The notes under the pieces were generated by a model, which saw nothing but the letters and a program-made list of their open reading frames with translations, did not search any database and had not been told where the DNA came from. Source: Laguncularia racemosa (lineage: Eukaryota > Streptophyta > Magnoliopsida > Myrtales > Combretaceae). Taken from it: a stretch of DNA of 64,000 nucleotides. Made by a program: the position numbers and the translations under genes. The stretch spans positions 1,178,001 through 1,242,000 of the forward strand of contig JBBMOL010000149.1 in NCBI GenBank assembly GCA_037954665.1. Reading direction: 5' to 3'. Shown in pieces: positions 54,436-64,000 of this stretch (positions are counted from its first letter, which is position 1; each line of letters opens with the position of its first letter).

Positions 54436-55927
54436 TTGTGGTTGTGAGAAGGGATTATGTGATTTTGAATTTTGGAAATTTAAGGTTCACGTTCTTACAT
54501 CTTCAATTCCAAAATTGGGGGGTAAATTGAAATTGTTGTTGTAGTTGTTTGAAGTGGAGTGAATTGTCTTGAGTAGAAGTTGAACTTGCTACTTGTTGGA
54601 GTGATTTTGAGTACTTGTTAAAGCTTCTATGTTATGGGCTTCACCGTGAAGGAAGAGGAAAGCTAGTGCTTTCAAATGCAAATTCGAAAGTGTGAAATAT
54701 CTCCAATTGTGTAGAAAGAAGAAGTGTGAACTTTACTTGTTTGTTTTTTAGAAATAGTGGGTGCAATTGAGAAATTTCCATATTTGAGTTGTGTGGAAGA
54801 TTTGGAAATTATTTGATTTTCAAAACAAACATTAAGTTGAAGAAGTTAAAGTGTGGTTGTTTGAATTTGAAAATTACTTCTTACCAATTGTGGAAGGGTT
54901 GCAATTAGTGAAGTAGTTTGATTTTCAAATTTAAATTGTTGTTGCCTTGTATAAGTTGCGGTTTGCTTTGGTGTTTTATAGTGGCAAGGAAGTGTATACT
55001 TTAAAGTATTGTATGTAAAGTTGTGCTTACACAAAGAAAAATTGTGGAGGTTAATGCACTGTGGTTATATATATATATGAATTGTAGTGTAAAACAGAGT
55101 ATTGAATTGTTGGCGTTGTGTTTATATGTTGAGTGAGGGAATTGCCATTTGTGAATTTGTGGAAGTTGTGTGGAGTTAGGTGCTGCATGTTGAGGCTAAA
55201 GTGTGAGAGTGTAGTGTATGGATAACAAACCGTAAAAGGGAAGAGTGGTGTTTCAATTGTGAAGTAGAATTGTGTAGCAGCATTTTCGAAAATTGGAGGA
55301 ATCACAATTATTATTTTCATATTTCAAATCAGAATTGAAAGTGTACATTAAGAGGTCAATTTGAAATCTCAAATACACATTAAGTCATAGTTAATTGTGT
55401 ATCTTTTGAATTTGAAAAAGCCTCTTACCATTTGTGGAATATTGCAATTATTGAACTCATTTTGAATTTGAAATTTGAGTTACCTTTGTTGTTGAAGTTG
55501 CGATTTGATATTTGTGTGGAAGTGGGGAAAGTGCACCATAGCTTGAAGAGGAGTGTATGTGGAGTTATGTTTTTGTAAATTTAGTGAATAGTGTGTGCAT
55601 TTGGCGTGAGTTTTGGTGTATATTGTAAAGATAATTGTTGCTAGTGGCATGAACATATTGGGACCGTGAGTAAAAGGGGAGTTGTGTGGTGGTGAATTGA
55701 GTATTGCATATGTATTTAATTGCTGCCAATTGTGTATTTAAGTAGTGAGAAACCAAGGCAAGAAAAAGGAAAGTGAGTAGTAGAATTTGAAATTCAAATA
55801 AGTCATTAAAGTGTGAAAGTAATTGAAATAGTTACTTAAACACTTGTAGTTAAATTTAATTATATCTACTTGAAAGTAGTTGAGTGTACTTCACTTGTAG
55901 CTTGATTGTGTACTTGGACGTGGAAGT
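54436..55927 (+). other. leader of T
   Basis: 1.5 kb, TG-rich, without a credible gene; homologous to the leaders at 1104-2182 and 19132-20243. Minus-strand open frames (54846-55320, 55565-55756) are compositional. Confidence 0.65.
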
Positions 55928-56389
55928 GTGAAGATAATTATTGTGCTGTTGGGTTTAAACACAATCAAGCCTAGTGAGATGTTTCATTATACTAATGTAT
56001 TGCATCGAACATTGACTACATTTGCTACTAAAGATGAAGAACAAAGGGAAAACTTGTTCCATATCTCTTGTAGGGTACAAGGAAATTTATGTGTCCTTAT
56101 AGTCGATGGTGGTAGTTGTACCAATGTGGTAGCAGCATCATTAGTATCGAAACTAAAACTTACTACTACTCCACATCCTGAACTGTATAAATTGCATTGG
56201 CTTAGTAATCAGGGGAATTTGCATGTGACCCAAAGCGCTAGGGTACCTTTTAGTGTAGGGGATAAATACTGTGATGAAATCGAGTATGATATTCTTCCTA
56301 TGTGTACATCTTATTTATTGCTTGGCAGGCCTTGGCTATATGATAGGAGGGTCTTACATGATGGCTTTAGGAATACTTATGTATTCTAG
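55928..56389 (+). CDS. protease domain frame of T
   Basis: Open for 153 residues. The retropepsin active site is IVDGGSCTNVV (Asp codon 56105-56107), followed by SKLKLTTTPHPELYKLHWLS, FSVGDKYCDEIEYDILPMC and LLGRPWLYDRRVLHDGF. It matches the protease of element C (IIDGGSCTNVV...LLGRPWQFDRKVVHDGF). The N-terminal 30 or so residues are not gag capsid; the leader joins protease almost directly. The usual polyprotein context (gag before, RT after) is missing, so a functional product is doubtful although the frame is open. Confidence 0.65.
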   Translation: MKIIIVLLGLNTIKPSEMFHYTNVLHRTLTTFATKDEEQRENLFHISCRVQGNLCVLIVDGGSCTNVVAASLVSKLKLTTTPHPELYKLHWLSNQGNLHVTQSARVPFSVGDKYCDEIEYDILPMCTSYLLLGRPWLYDRRVLHDGFRNTYVF

Positions 56390-56962
56390 AAGGAGGGAAA
56401 ACGAATTATTCTGAATTTGATGTCACCTTCAAAGGTTTAAAGGGTTCAACAACAAATTAGTAGACCATCAGTGGGCCATGAGCAATTGAACCAACCCTTA
56501 GAGCACAAAATTTGTCGATCCTAGATGTACCAACCTTTAGAGGATCTTGATGATCATAGTCAGATGAGCAGACTACCAGACGACTAAACTATTCAGGAAC
56601 AGTTATTTTCACCTTCAGAGGTACTAAAGGCTCACGAGCAGTTGAGTAAACCATTAGAGGATTCTGAGGGTTAGAGTCAGATGAACCCATCATCAGAGAG
56701 CCAGACTGTTTAGAGACAGTTGTGTTTAGCTTCAAAGGTTTCAAAGGGCAGTGAGCTGTTAGGCCAACCATTAAAGGGCTATGAGGATCAGCGCCATACA
56801 GATGAGTTAGAAAAGGAGGAAACAATATCAGTGGAATGGGTTAAGATAGGGGATACTGTAGTGGATAATGGGTCATTATTTGTGTTGTAGATGAGATACA
56901 TCTTGGAAATGGAGGAGAGAAAACAATCACCCCTTACAGTATTTCAGATTTTGGGCTTTAAG
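56390..56962 (+). pseudogene. repeat-rich linker and tail of T
   Basis: Degenerate tandem repeats (SPSEVLKAHEQLSKPLEDSE-like, several rounds to about 56800) followed by VDNGSLFVL-stop-MRYILEMEERKQ near 56860-56930 and QILGF, then LTR2. Homologous to 7627-8119 in element G and 23260-23580 in E1. No RT. Confidence 0.6.
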
Positions 56963-58182
56963 TGATAGGAATCAAAATCCAACAAGACCCATCATTAGGG
57001 CAAGAACCAAAGGATTTCAAACCTTAGCGATGAGGGCCCATTTTAAGCACATCAACCCCGGAATTATTTGTTTACTAACCTCTTTTATCTTATTCATGTA
57101 TTTTATATTCCAACAGGAATACTTATTATGCTTTATAAAGCGATGGACAAACTCACCCAAACTCAGCTTGTGGGTTATCCATGGACCGACCTAAATCGGC
57201 AATGAGTTAGGCCGACGGATCCTATGGAAGAGATAGCATGATGAAGACTATTTTTATTTATAATTATTTCTTTGGACTATTTATGTTGTAATCTTTCTTT
57301 TGGGACACTTTCATTTGCTTGTAATTGTCTTTTAGGACCGGCCACCTTAAAAGTGGCATAGTTGTAATTTTGTGCATTTTATAACCTTAAATGGAGCAAA
57401 TATAAATACTTACTTAAAATAGGGTTTGAGGAGGCCATTTTTTTTTCAGAATAGAACATACACTTTACGTGAAGGAATTAGGGCTCTTCCTAGTTCAATT
57501 TCTCTTATCAATTTCAATCCTAAGAATTGAAATTGTGGCGAGTGCAACAAAGGGAAATTGTGAGTCATATCAATTTCTAATTGTTATGTTTTCTTTTCAT
57601 CTCTAGTGAGTCATATCTAGGGTTGGATTGAAGTCTTCTTGGTCAGATTTTTTATTGCTTTTGTAATCAAACCTTCATTGCATAATTGATTGGTTTTTTT
57701 AGCACTTGTTAATTCCATCAATTTGTATTTGTTCTTGTGGCATGGAGCTTCTTTGTTGTAAGGAGGATTACGCTTTGATTTGTGTATTTCTGATTGGATT
57801 TCTCTTGGAATTAAGTTGGTTAATTGATTCAATTGAGGATTAACATCTTTGTGGATTTCATTTCCTTGATTTTATCATTTGATTCATCATTTCTCAATTA
57901 GGGTTCACGCAATTTTTGACCCTTTTGAACCGGTTTGCTTTTGTGAATTGAAGTTGTTCCTTTAGTTCAGTTGCATGTGCTTAGACCTTGGTTTTAGGCA
58001 TATCATCTTTTGGTATCAAGCCTATCATTCTTAGATATGCAATCTTCATATATGTTCATATTTGCGGATTTGGAGTTATAAAGATTGACGATTTACGCAA
58101 TTTGGAGGACTAGTTTGATTTCATTGTGTAATTGGTCTTTCAATTGGGTTTTGTGTGCATGGACTTGGTTTTTAGCACATCA
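56963..58182 (+). repeat. LTR2 of T with 177-base extension
   Basis: The body 56963-58005 matches LTR1 (ends GGCATATCA). It is followed by TCTTTTGGTATCAAGCC, a primer-site-like motif at 58011-58022, and a further segment ending GGTTTTTAGCACATCA at 58182, where the TTAAG duplication begins. The integrated end is thus the long form. The segment is homologous to 2200-2368 and 20261-20427 on the other strand. Confidence 0.75.
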
Positions 58183-58826
58183 TTAAGTCTCTCACAAACC
58201 TTCTCACTCTAGAGGCATCATTATTACGAACAACTTCAAGTAAAAATGTGATCAAGCAGTTCAGCACCTCTTCATATTCCTCCACAATCTCGTTGCCCTA
58301 TTGGTAGTTATAGTACCTCACCTCCATTTTGTCCCTAATGCTACTAGGAAAAATACTTTTTATAGAACAGTTCCCTAAACCTTTGCCAATAGACTAAAGC
58401 TCATATTAATTTTGACATGCTAGTCACCAATTCGCAATAGACCCCTTTAGCATGAATGCTATGAAATTCACCTTTTTGTCCTCTAGAACCATGAATGTAG
58501 CAAATGTCTTTTCAATCTCTATGATCCAATGTATGTTCAGCCTCTTGGATTGTCAACTCATAGGTTGAATTCCTTAGCTAGTAGGACAAACTCGTCTAGT
58601 CTACACTATTCCTTTACAGGTTTAGTATGTCTCATGACCTATTGCTACTGTTGTGCCATCATCCCTACTAGGGCATTTACGGTTTCCAACAATTGTGCAA
58701 TCATGATGTTGGCCTAAGTTAGAGCTCTCTACTAAGGCAATCTTAGAGGATACATTTTCTTTAGGGCATTCCCACCTTGTCTAGCACCAAATGAGCTTTG
58801 TTTTTTTTTATTCTTCTAAGAGGCAT
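58183..58826 (-). pseudogene. gag: gag N-terminal part of B
   Basis: Minus strand from an ATG at 58826 (MPLRRIKKK). Fragments such as IMIAQLLETVNALVGMMAQQ, DEFVLLAKEFNL and HLLHSWF are typical of Tekay gag, with many stops, mostly TAG. It joins 53370 once element T is removed. Confidence 0.65.
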
Positions 58827-59212
58827 TCTATTTGAGATGAGGTAACCAAATAGATCTAAAACTTAGAGTTAGTATAAGGAGTTAATGATGGTACACATCT
58901 ATATATATCTATGTCTACAGATATATACATATGTATAAATCTATAAGTAAAATAAAACAGAAATTTAAAAGAAATTACAATTAAATATAATAATCAAAAT
59001 AAAATCATTATTGGATAAAAGCAATCAACCCACAATTTATCCACTCTCTTCATCTCTTACTATTATATAGATTCAATACTTAATCCATCTAAAGATCTTA
59101 GCTTACTTTTTACTTACTAAAACCTATACTTATTGATCATCACCTAATTTCTAAGGATCATCAAACTTAAGTTTTATGGATCACAACCTATCCACTATTG
59201 ATGAAAACCTAA
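58827..59212 (-). other. short leader of B
   Basis: Between primer site and gag; AT-rich, no gene. Includes a run of TATA/TATC words at 58898-58940. Confidence 0.55.
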
Positions 59213-59224
59213 GCTTTAATACCA
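59213..59224 (-). promoter_or_regulatory. primer-binding site of B, degenerate tRNA-iMet type
   Basis: TGGTATTAAAGC on the minus strand, seven bases inside the LTR terminus GGTGTTACA; two mismatches from TGGTATCAGAGC. Confidence 0.7.
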
Positions 59225-59231
59225 CCTAAAC

Positions 59232-61085
59232 TGTAACACCTCAAAACTTAGGACACTATAGCTCACCATGTGTCCCTATTGAGTAGCAATACACTAAGGC
59301 TCTAAATCTCCATTCTAATTTCAATCTGTTCATCTCCATCATAGATTAATATCAATGTAACTTCAATAATAGATATGAATGACTCTTAGGTGAATCACTC
59401 CCATCATCATTACTTAAGATAAATACATTAAACTTTAAACCCAAAACCAAAGTAAGCATCTATCAAAATATAAGGAATCTTCATCAACTTCCTCATTACT
59501 CTTCACCATAATAATAGTGATGCACTCTTCCATTTTCATCTTGATAATAGCATACTAAATTCCAATTCTCATCATAATCGACATATTCTTCATATTCACT
59601 TATAGCTAAAAAATAAGTGGTATGTGTCTATTATGTGAGTACCACATAGACATGTGCATGTCACACAAACAACCATATCAACACACAAAAATGCAACGGT
59701 AATACATATCAAATCATCATGTTTTTATCTTCAATTAATCAACATATAACATAAGGGTACTCATGAGACCATCACACCATATAATATTTACATATATATA
59801 TTCCTAAAATGGGAACTACTACTATAGGGCACATCTAACCTTAATTTACCCCGAATCATTTTAATACATGGCTCCACTAAGGATAACACAGCATACTAAC
59901 CATCAGGGTGCCCTATAGGGATCTGCCACCTCCAGTCCTTAAGCCAAGCTAAGTACAAACAACACTTACATTTAAATCCAATATCCAATTAAATTCATTT
60001 GTATAACTGCATTAACAATCACAAACATTTACCACGATAAACATGTACCTAAAAGAGTGGTCTCATGAGTAGCTCGTACTTCTCTAAGAAAGGGATATCG
60101 ATCTATCAAATTCTAAAGATTGAGTTTATTTTATCCTACAACTTAATCTAGGTTTAGTAACTGGTTAATTATGTCCTAATTGCATAATTCCCTTCCTCAA
60201 TGTTTTATTATGCATAAGTTTTAATTTAGACTTGCAAATAAATGAAATATAATTGAATAGTGAGTGCTCTAGAATAACACAATCGTGTGAGAGGCCGCGT
60301 AGAGGAACATGAGAGTGAACACAGCCGTGCTAGTGGTCATGTACCTTTCCATCTATAATTGTCATTCCAGCACACTTATGTACATGTTATGTATTTAGCC
60401 ATGTACTTTGACACGATAGGGTATACGATCGTATATTTTATTATATATCTTTTTGTGAATTTTCATAATTTGATATGCCCAAGTATATGAGTGTATCCTA
60501 TGTTCACGTATCTTTCTATACACATCAAAATTTTACGCTAGCTTGTATCTGGCCATATACTATACTATTCATTGTGAATCCCTTCTTCTCTTCTCTAATT
60601 TGCTCCTCAACCTAATTTCTATGAATCTAGTCCTAATTGGTTCTATTAACTTGTCAATCCTAATACATTACATAAATTTGTGCACTTACTTGTTTCAATT
60701 TGTGATTTGAATCCTCAAATTTCTTGATTCTATGCTCATTCCATCTCGCTCCTTATTCTAAACTCTAAGAACATGTCATCAAATTTACTTAGACCTACAA
60801 ATCTATCATAAAAAATAAACACCTTGATGATCAAAACCCTTACCTAATGAAATTGGATTAATCTTTATAGGTGATTATTAAGTCATCTTATAGGTCTTTG
60901 AGAGTGCCTCTATGATTACAACTATGCAAATGAGAAAATGGGAAGCAATAGGTCAAGTGAGACTTATATACCTTGACCTTAAAAAGACCAAACTGCCTCG
61001 TACATCTTTAGACTATTTATATACTTAACCTTAGGTTTAAATTTTAATAAATATTAAATAACTTTATAAATGTGTGTATTTTACA
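59232..61085 (-). repeat. 5' LTR of B
   Basis: 1854 bases. It starts TGTAAAATACACAC at 61085 and ends GAGGTGTTACA at 59232 on the minus strand. A TATATAA-type box lies near 60965-60972 (minus strand AAGGTATATAAGTC), conserved in position with 41290. ACACGG/CGTGT-like motifs at 60280-60570. Confidence 0.8.
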
Positions 61086-62887
61086 TTATGAAATCTTTTT
61101 CTTCATGAGTTCACTCATGAGATGGATTTCTCTTTATTAATCTCTCGTTCTTATCAATCGAGTTTCTTAAGATTGTGATAACATCTGTTTTATCAATCTC
61201 TCTTGACATTATGTCAAACAAAACCTTGATTAATTCTTGAAATTCATGAGTCACATTGATTCCTTGACTTAATCAAAACCTTAATTCATTTTAGGAATTA
61301 GTGTGTCATATCTAATTTATAAATTGTTCATGTCATTTGTTTTCTGATTCTTGAACACAAAAACCAATTAAAAAGCTTTCTTTTTCTGTTTTCAAAAATC
61401 ATAAAATTCCTTCTTTTATTCGGTAAAATCTATAAAACACCAAAAAGATATTACTGGCTAGGAAACAAATTCATGAGCTCAATCCTTTCTAGAGGTTATC
61501 ACATCAACCCACCTCTATCTTAACATCATTGTTAAACCATCATAATGAGACATCACAAACCTACAAATCAAAGTGTAATAATATGTGAGCGGAATTCATT
61601 TGAAAAATGTGTGATGAGACACTAGTGGTTTTGAACTAGTTTGTGACAAGTAACCTCTACAAGAAAATAGAAAGTGCTTCAATCAATGGATGAAAAGAAG
61701 AAATATTGTGAGAGAATTATTGGTGGGAATTGATATTAATAAGAATTGAAATGTATTAAATGACAAATGTAATGACATATATGACAAATAGAATGGTGAA
61801 ATGTGCAAAAGTAAAATATGTGATACATTAGGCAAAATATGTGCATATGAAAAAGGAAAAAGACACTAAAGACACAATTATGATGTACAACTATATATAT
61901 GGTTGATGATTTAATAAACATATACCTTCTTTTTTTTTTACATTCTTTTACCTGCAATATAACAATTTTAGAAAAATAAGTTCTAAAAGATGGAAATCTT
62001 AATAAAATCAAATAGAGAAAGTAACATGTTTAAACTTTCCTTTTGCAAGTCTTTTGCCTTAAAATTTGGTGCTAATTCTAATCCTTTTATTTATTGTATT
62101 TTAGTTTTTAAAAAAAACATATAGTCTATTAATGACACTACTTTGATGTCTTCAATGTTTTCTTATATTTTTGTTATTTGTAATTTGACAATACTACCCT
62201 CATATAAAAAACTAATCTTATTTTTATTGAAATGATTACAAAATATAATTACCATTTAAAAAAATGGTCTAAATATATTTTTTAAACACTTTCTTGCTTT
62301 TCACCTTTCTTTCTCTCTCTCCTAAATTAGCCTAAATTAGTTCATGGACCTTCTTCCTCTCTCCCTACATTCCCTTTTTTTTTTTTTTCAAAATAACATC
62401 TTTATCTAAAACTCTTATGGAAACATAACTGGGCCAAGATTGTATTTTTTTTTTGTCTGTTAAATCATTCATGTTCCCTTTAACATATCCATCCTATTTG
62501 TTACCTAGTAGTTGTTAAGTATACACTACTCCAAATCATAGCAACTTCAAAAGACACATCTCATTTAAAAGTAAAGGTATTTTTTGTGATAGTTCTTTCC
62601 TATTTGAAATTGAGTTGCAACATTGTATGCAAACAAGCCTAAGGAGAATTTTTAAGAAGATAATAGATGATTAAGTAGTTAGGTATATTCGTGAGTAACC
62701 AAAAGGTCACAGGTTTAATTCCCATAAGAGTCATTTTACATTTTCTCATGTTGCATTTATTTTTATTTTACTTTAATATGATTCTCTTTTTTTATTTTCA
62801 ACTTTCTTCACAATAATTAGTAAATTTAAGTTCACACTCATTATTTTTTCAACCAGCCAACCACCCACTTTAACTTAAGTATAAGGA
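61086..62887. other. AT-rich intergenic sequence
   Basis: No element ends or credible genes. T- and A-tracts near 61930, 62370 and 62440. The 91-residue minus-strand frame at 61736-62011 is low-complexity. A tRNA B-box-like GGTTTAATTCC at about 62711-62721 might mark an old SINE but is too weak to call. Confidence 0.45.
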
Positions 62888-63290
62888 CAAATGCTAGCTT
62901 ATTTTAGAAGCCAACACCTAAATTGCAGTAATAAGTGTAGATGAACTTATGTTGATCACAACAATGAAATTGGACCAAACATCATCTTTTAGTGTTGTTG
63001 GATCTTTGTACATGGAAGTTGATGAAATCAAAATCAAAGGAAAAAAATATACTAAAACAATCTAAATATTAGGCAACTAGTATATAGACTAACTAGGTAG
63101 CCAATAAAATAAGCCTTAAAGCAACATTTATATATGGAATGCTGCTACAATAGGAATAGACAAGATAGTTTATTTTAAAAGTTAACACCTAGCTATTTAG
63201 GAAAATTAGTACTAAGTGTTGATGAACTTGTGTTGACACCTAATCAAACTACTTGCAACAATGAAATGGGACCAAACATTACATGCTGCT
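62888..63290 (+). repeat. two local copies of an unknown sequence
   Basis: Copy 1 (about 62895-63060) and copy 2 (about 63165-63290, continuing after the hAT-like insert at 63715) share CTTATTTTA..A..CAACACCTA, GATGAACTTATGTTGA, ACAATGAAATTGGACCAAAC and the flank GGAAGYTRATGAAA. Nature unknown. Confidence 0.55.
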
Positions 63291-63714
63291 GGGGAGCATA
63301 AATAAGTCAAAATACTCATATGTTACTCGAGTTTAGCTCAATATTTACTCAAGATTAATTCAAGAATAGTTTAGTCAAGCTCAAGCTTAAGCTACTCAAG
63401 TACTTAATTGAACCGAGCTCAAACTTCATAATATTTGACTTGATTAGCTCATGAACCTAATCGAGCTTAAGTCAAGCATAGTTATTGGTTGAATTTGAAC
63501 CAAGTTTATGTATTGATATTATTATATTAGAAGAAAAATATGCTTCTATATAAATTGAGGTTAGATGAGCTTAATTAAGTTGAACTTGACATTTGAAATT
63601 CCTAATTAAGCTTGAGCTTGAAGTTTTAGGATCAATCAAGCTCAAGCTTTGAAATTCTAAGTGAAGCCCGAGCTTAGTACTATGCCATCTTGACTTAACT
63701 CATTTATATCCCTA
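63291..63714. mobile_element. small non-autonomous hAT-like element
   Basis: About 424 bases with imperfect inverted ends: GGGGAGCATAAATAAGTCAA on the left, and TAGGGATATAAATGAG reading in from the right. The interior is built from GAGCTCAAGC/GCTTGAGCTT words. The flanks ATGCTGCT (63283-63290) and ATGTTACT (63715-63722) agree at six of eight bases, as an aged eight-base duplication would. The paralogous copy at 62895-63060 provides the empty site. Confidence 0.55.
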
Positions 63715-63722
63715 ATGTTACT

Positions 63723-64000
63723 AGATGATCCTTATATAGGGAAGCTAATGAAAATTGTTGAGTAGTTGATTCGCATACAAGAAAAGGGAAAAAGAGTGTT
63801 AGAGGTTAGTCTAATGTAGCCACTTTAATACCTAAGTCAATATAAGAATCATGGGTAAAGGTCATAAGAGAATTAAGAGAGTTGAAAAGTCCTTTACCTA
63901 GTAGCCCTAACTCCTATGTTTAAGGATTAGGACTGATCTTCATATAGCAAGTGCATTCATACTTAAGATCTTTTCTAAATTTAGTGCAAAGTGTAGTTTT
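63723..64000. other. right end of window, nothing recognised
   Basis: Continuation of the second local copy for some tens of bases, then anonymous sequence. Confidence 0.4.

Larger units (their letters stand above)
53376..58182 (+). mobile_element. T, non-autonomous TGATAGG-family element in gag of B
   Basis: LTR1 53376-54418, primer site 54424-54435, leader to 55927, protease frame 55928-56389, linker 56390-56962, LTR2 56963-58005 plus a 177-base extension to 58182. Perfect duplications TTAAG flank it (53371-53375 and 58183-58187). Deleting T restores continuity of the B gag reading (minus strand ...CGAGAGACTTAAAGCCTAAC... type junction). RT, RNase H, integrase and the gag capsid are absent. 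Confidence 0.85.
47046..61085 (-). mobile_element. B, Tekay-like chromovirus, twice interrupted
   Basis: Minus strand: 5' LTR 59232-61085, primer site 59213-59224, gag (58826 to 58188, continuing 53370-52950), protease, RT, RNase H, integrase (to about 49485) and 3' LTR 47046-48872. It is interrupted by element T in gag and by an LTR fragment at 48873-49484. LTR ends TGTAAAATA...GGTGTTACA are intact in the 5' LTR. Flanks ATATA (47041-47045) and TTATG (61086-61090) agree only partly. Many stops and shifts make it the most decayed full-length element here. Confidence 0.8.

Noticed and set aside
62660..62740. tRNA-derived SINE
   Set aside because: Only a B-box-like GGTTTAATTCC; no clear A-box, tail or duplication.
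1..64000. rRNA genes, intact tRNA genes, prokaryotic operons
   Set aside because: No such motifs seen; composition and all recognisable proteins are those of plant LTR retrotransposons.

Overview
This window looks like repeat-rich nuclear DNA from a flowering plant, probably a eudicot; I cannot name the species. It is AT-rich and almost entirely LTR retrotransposons (Ty3/gypsy of Athila, Tekay-like and CRM-like chromovirus types, plus Ty1/copia remnants), many inserted into one another. I see no bacterial-type operons, rRNA, CRISPR array or convincing tRNA gene. One small open reading frame at 45130-45672, with a TATA box upstream, is the only candidate host gene.

Layout. 1-3132: 5' half of a minus-strand element (gag, leader, two primer-binding sites, truncated LTR). 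3345-4589: plus-strand Tekay-like integrase and chromodomain remnant running into an LTR at 4590. 4590-23881: a four-level nest. A plus-strand element (E1) holds a minus-strand Athila-like solo LTR (S, 6393-22806, duplication GTAAA). S holds a minus-strand non-autonomous gypsy element (G, 6593-21479, CCTAA). G holds a plus-strand Athila element (A, 8120-18291, TCTGC). The target-site duplications agree at all three inner levels, so the order of insertion can be read directly. 23882-30569: minus-strand CRM-like chromovirus (C) with gag, protease, RT, RNase H and integrase, broken mainly by amber codons; its polyprotein ends inside the 3' LTR. 30570-32011: LTR remnant with a tandem repeat. 32395-38510: two copia remnants, the second SIRE-like. 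38880-39494: unidentified degenerate coding sequence. 39500-41385: solo Tekay-type LTR with AAAAG duplication. 41429-42619: probable related LTR. 42620-47045: the low-repeat interval holding the candidate gene. 47046-61085: minus-strand Tekay-like element (B), interrupted in gag by plus-strand element T (53376-58182, TTAAG) and near its 3' LTR by an LTR fragment. 61086-64000: mostly anonymous DNA plus a small hAT-like element.

How the parts relate. A, B and C carry, in broken form, the usual gag-protease-RT-RNase H-integrase set. E1, G and T share one LTR family (starting TGATAGG, initiator-Met primer site) but have lost RT, RNase H and integrase and would depend on enzymes supplied in trans. 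Four copies of this LTR family carry a second primer-binding site about 100-180 bases beyond the first, and two integrated copies end at different sites. CACGG/CCGTG motifs recur in the LTRs of Athila, CRM-like and Tekay-like elements. All comparisons were made by eye.
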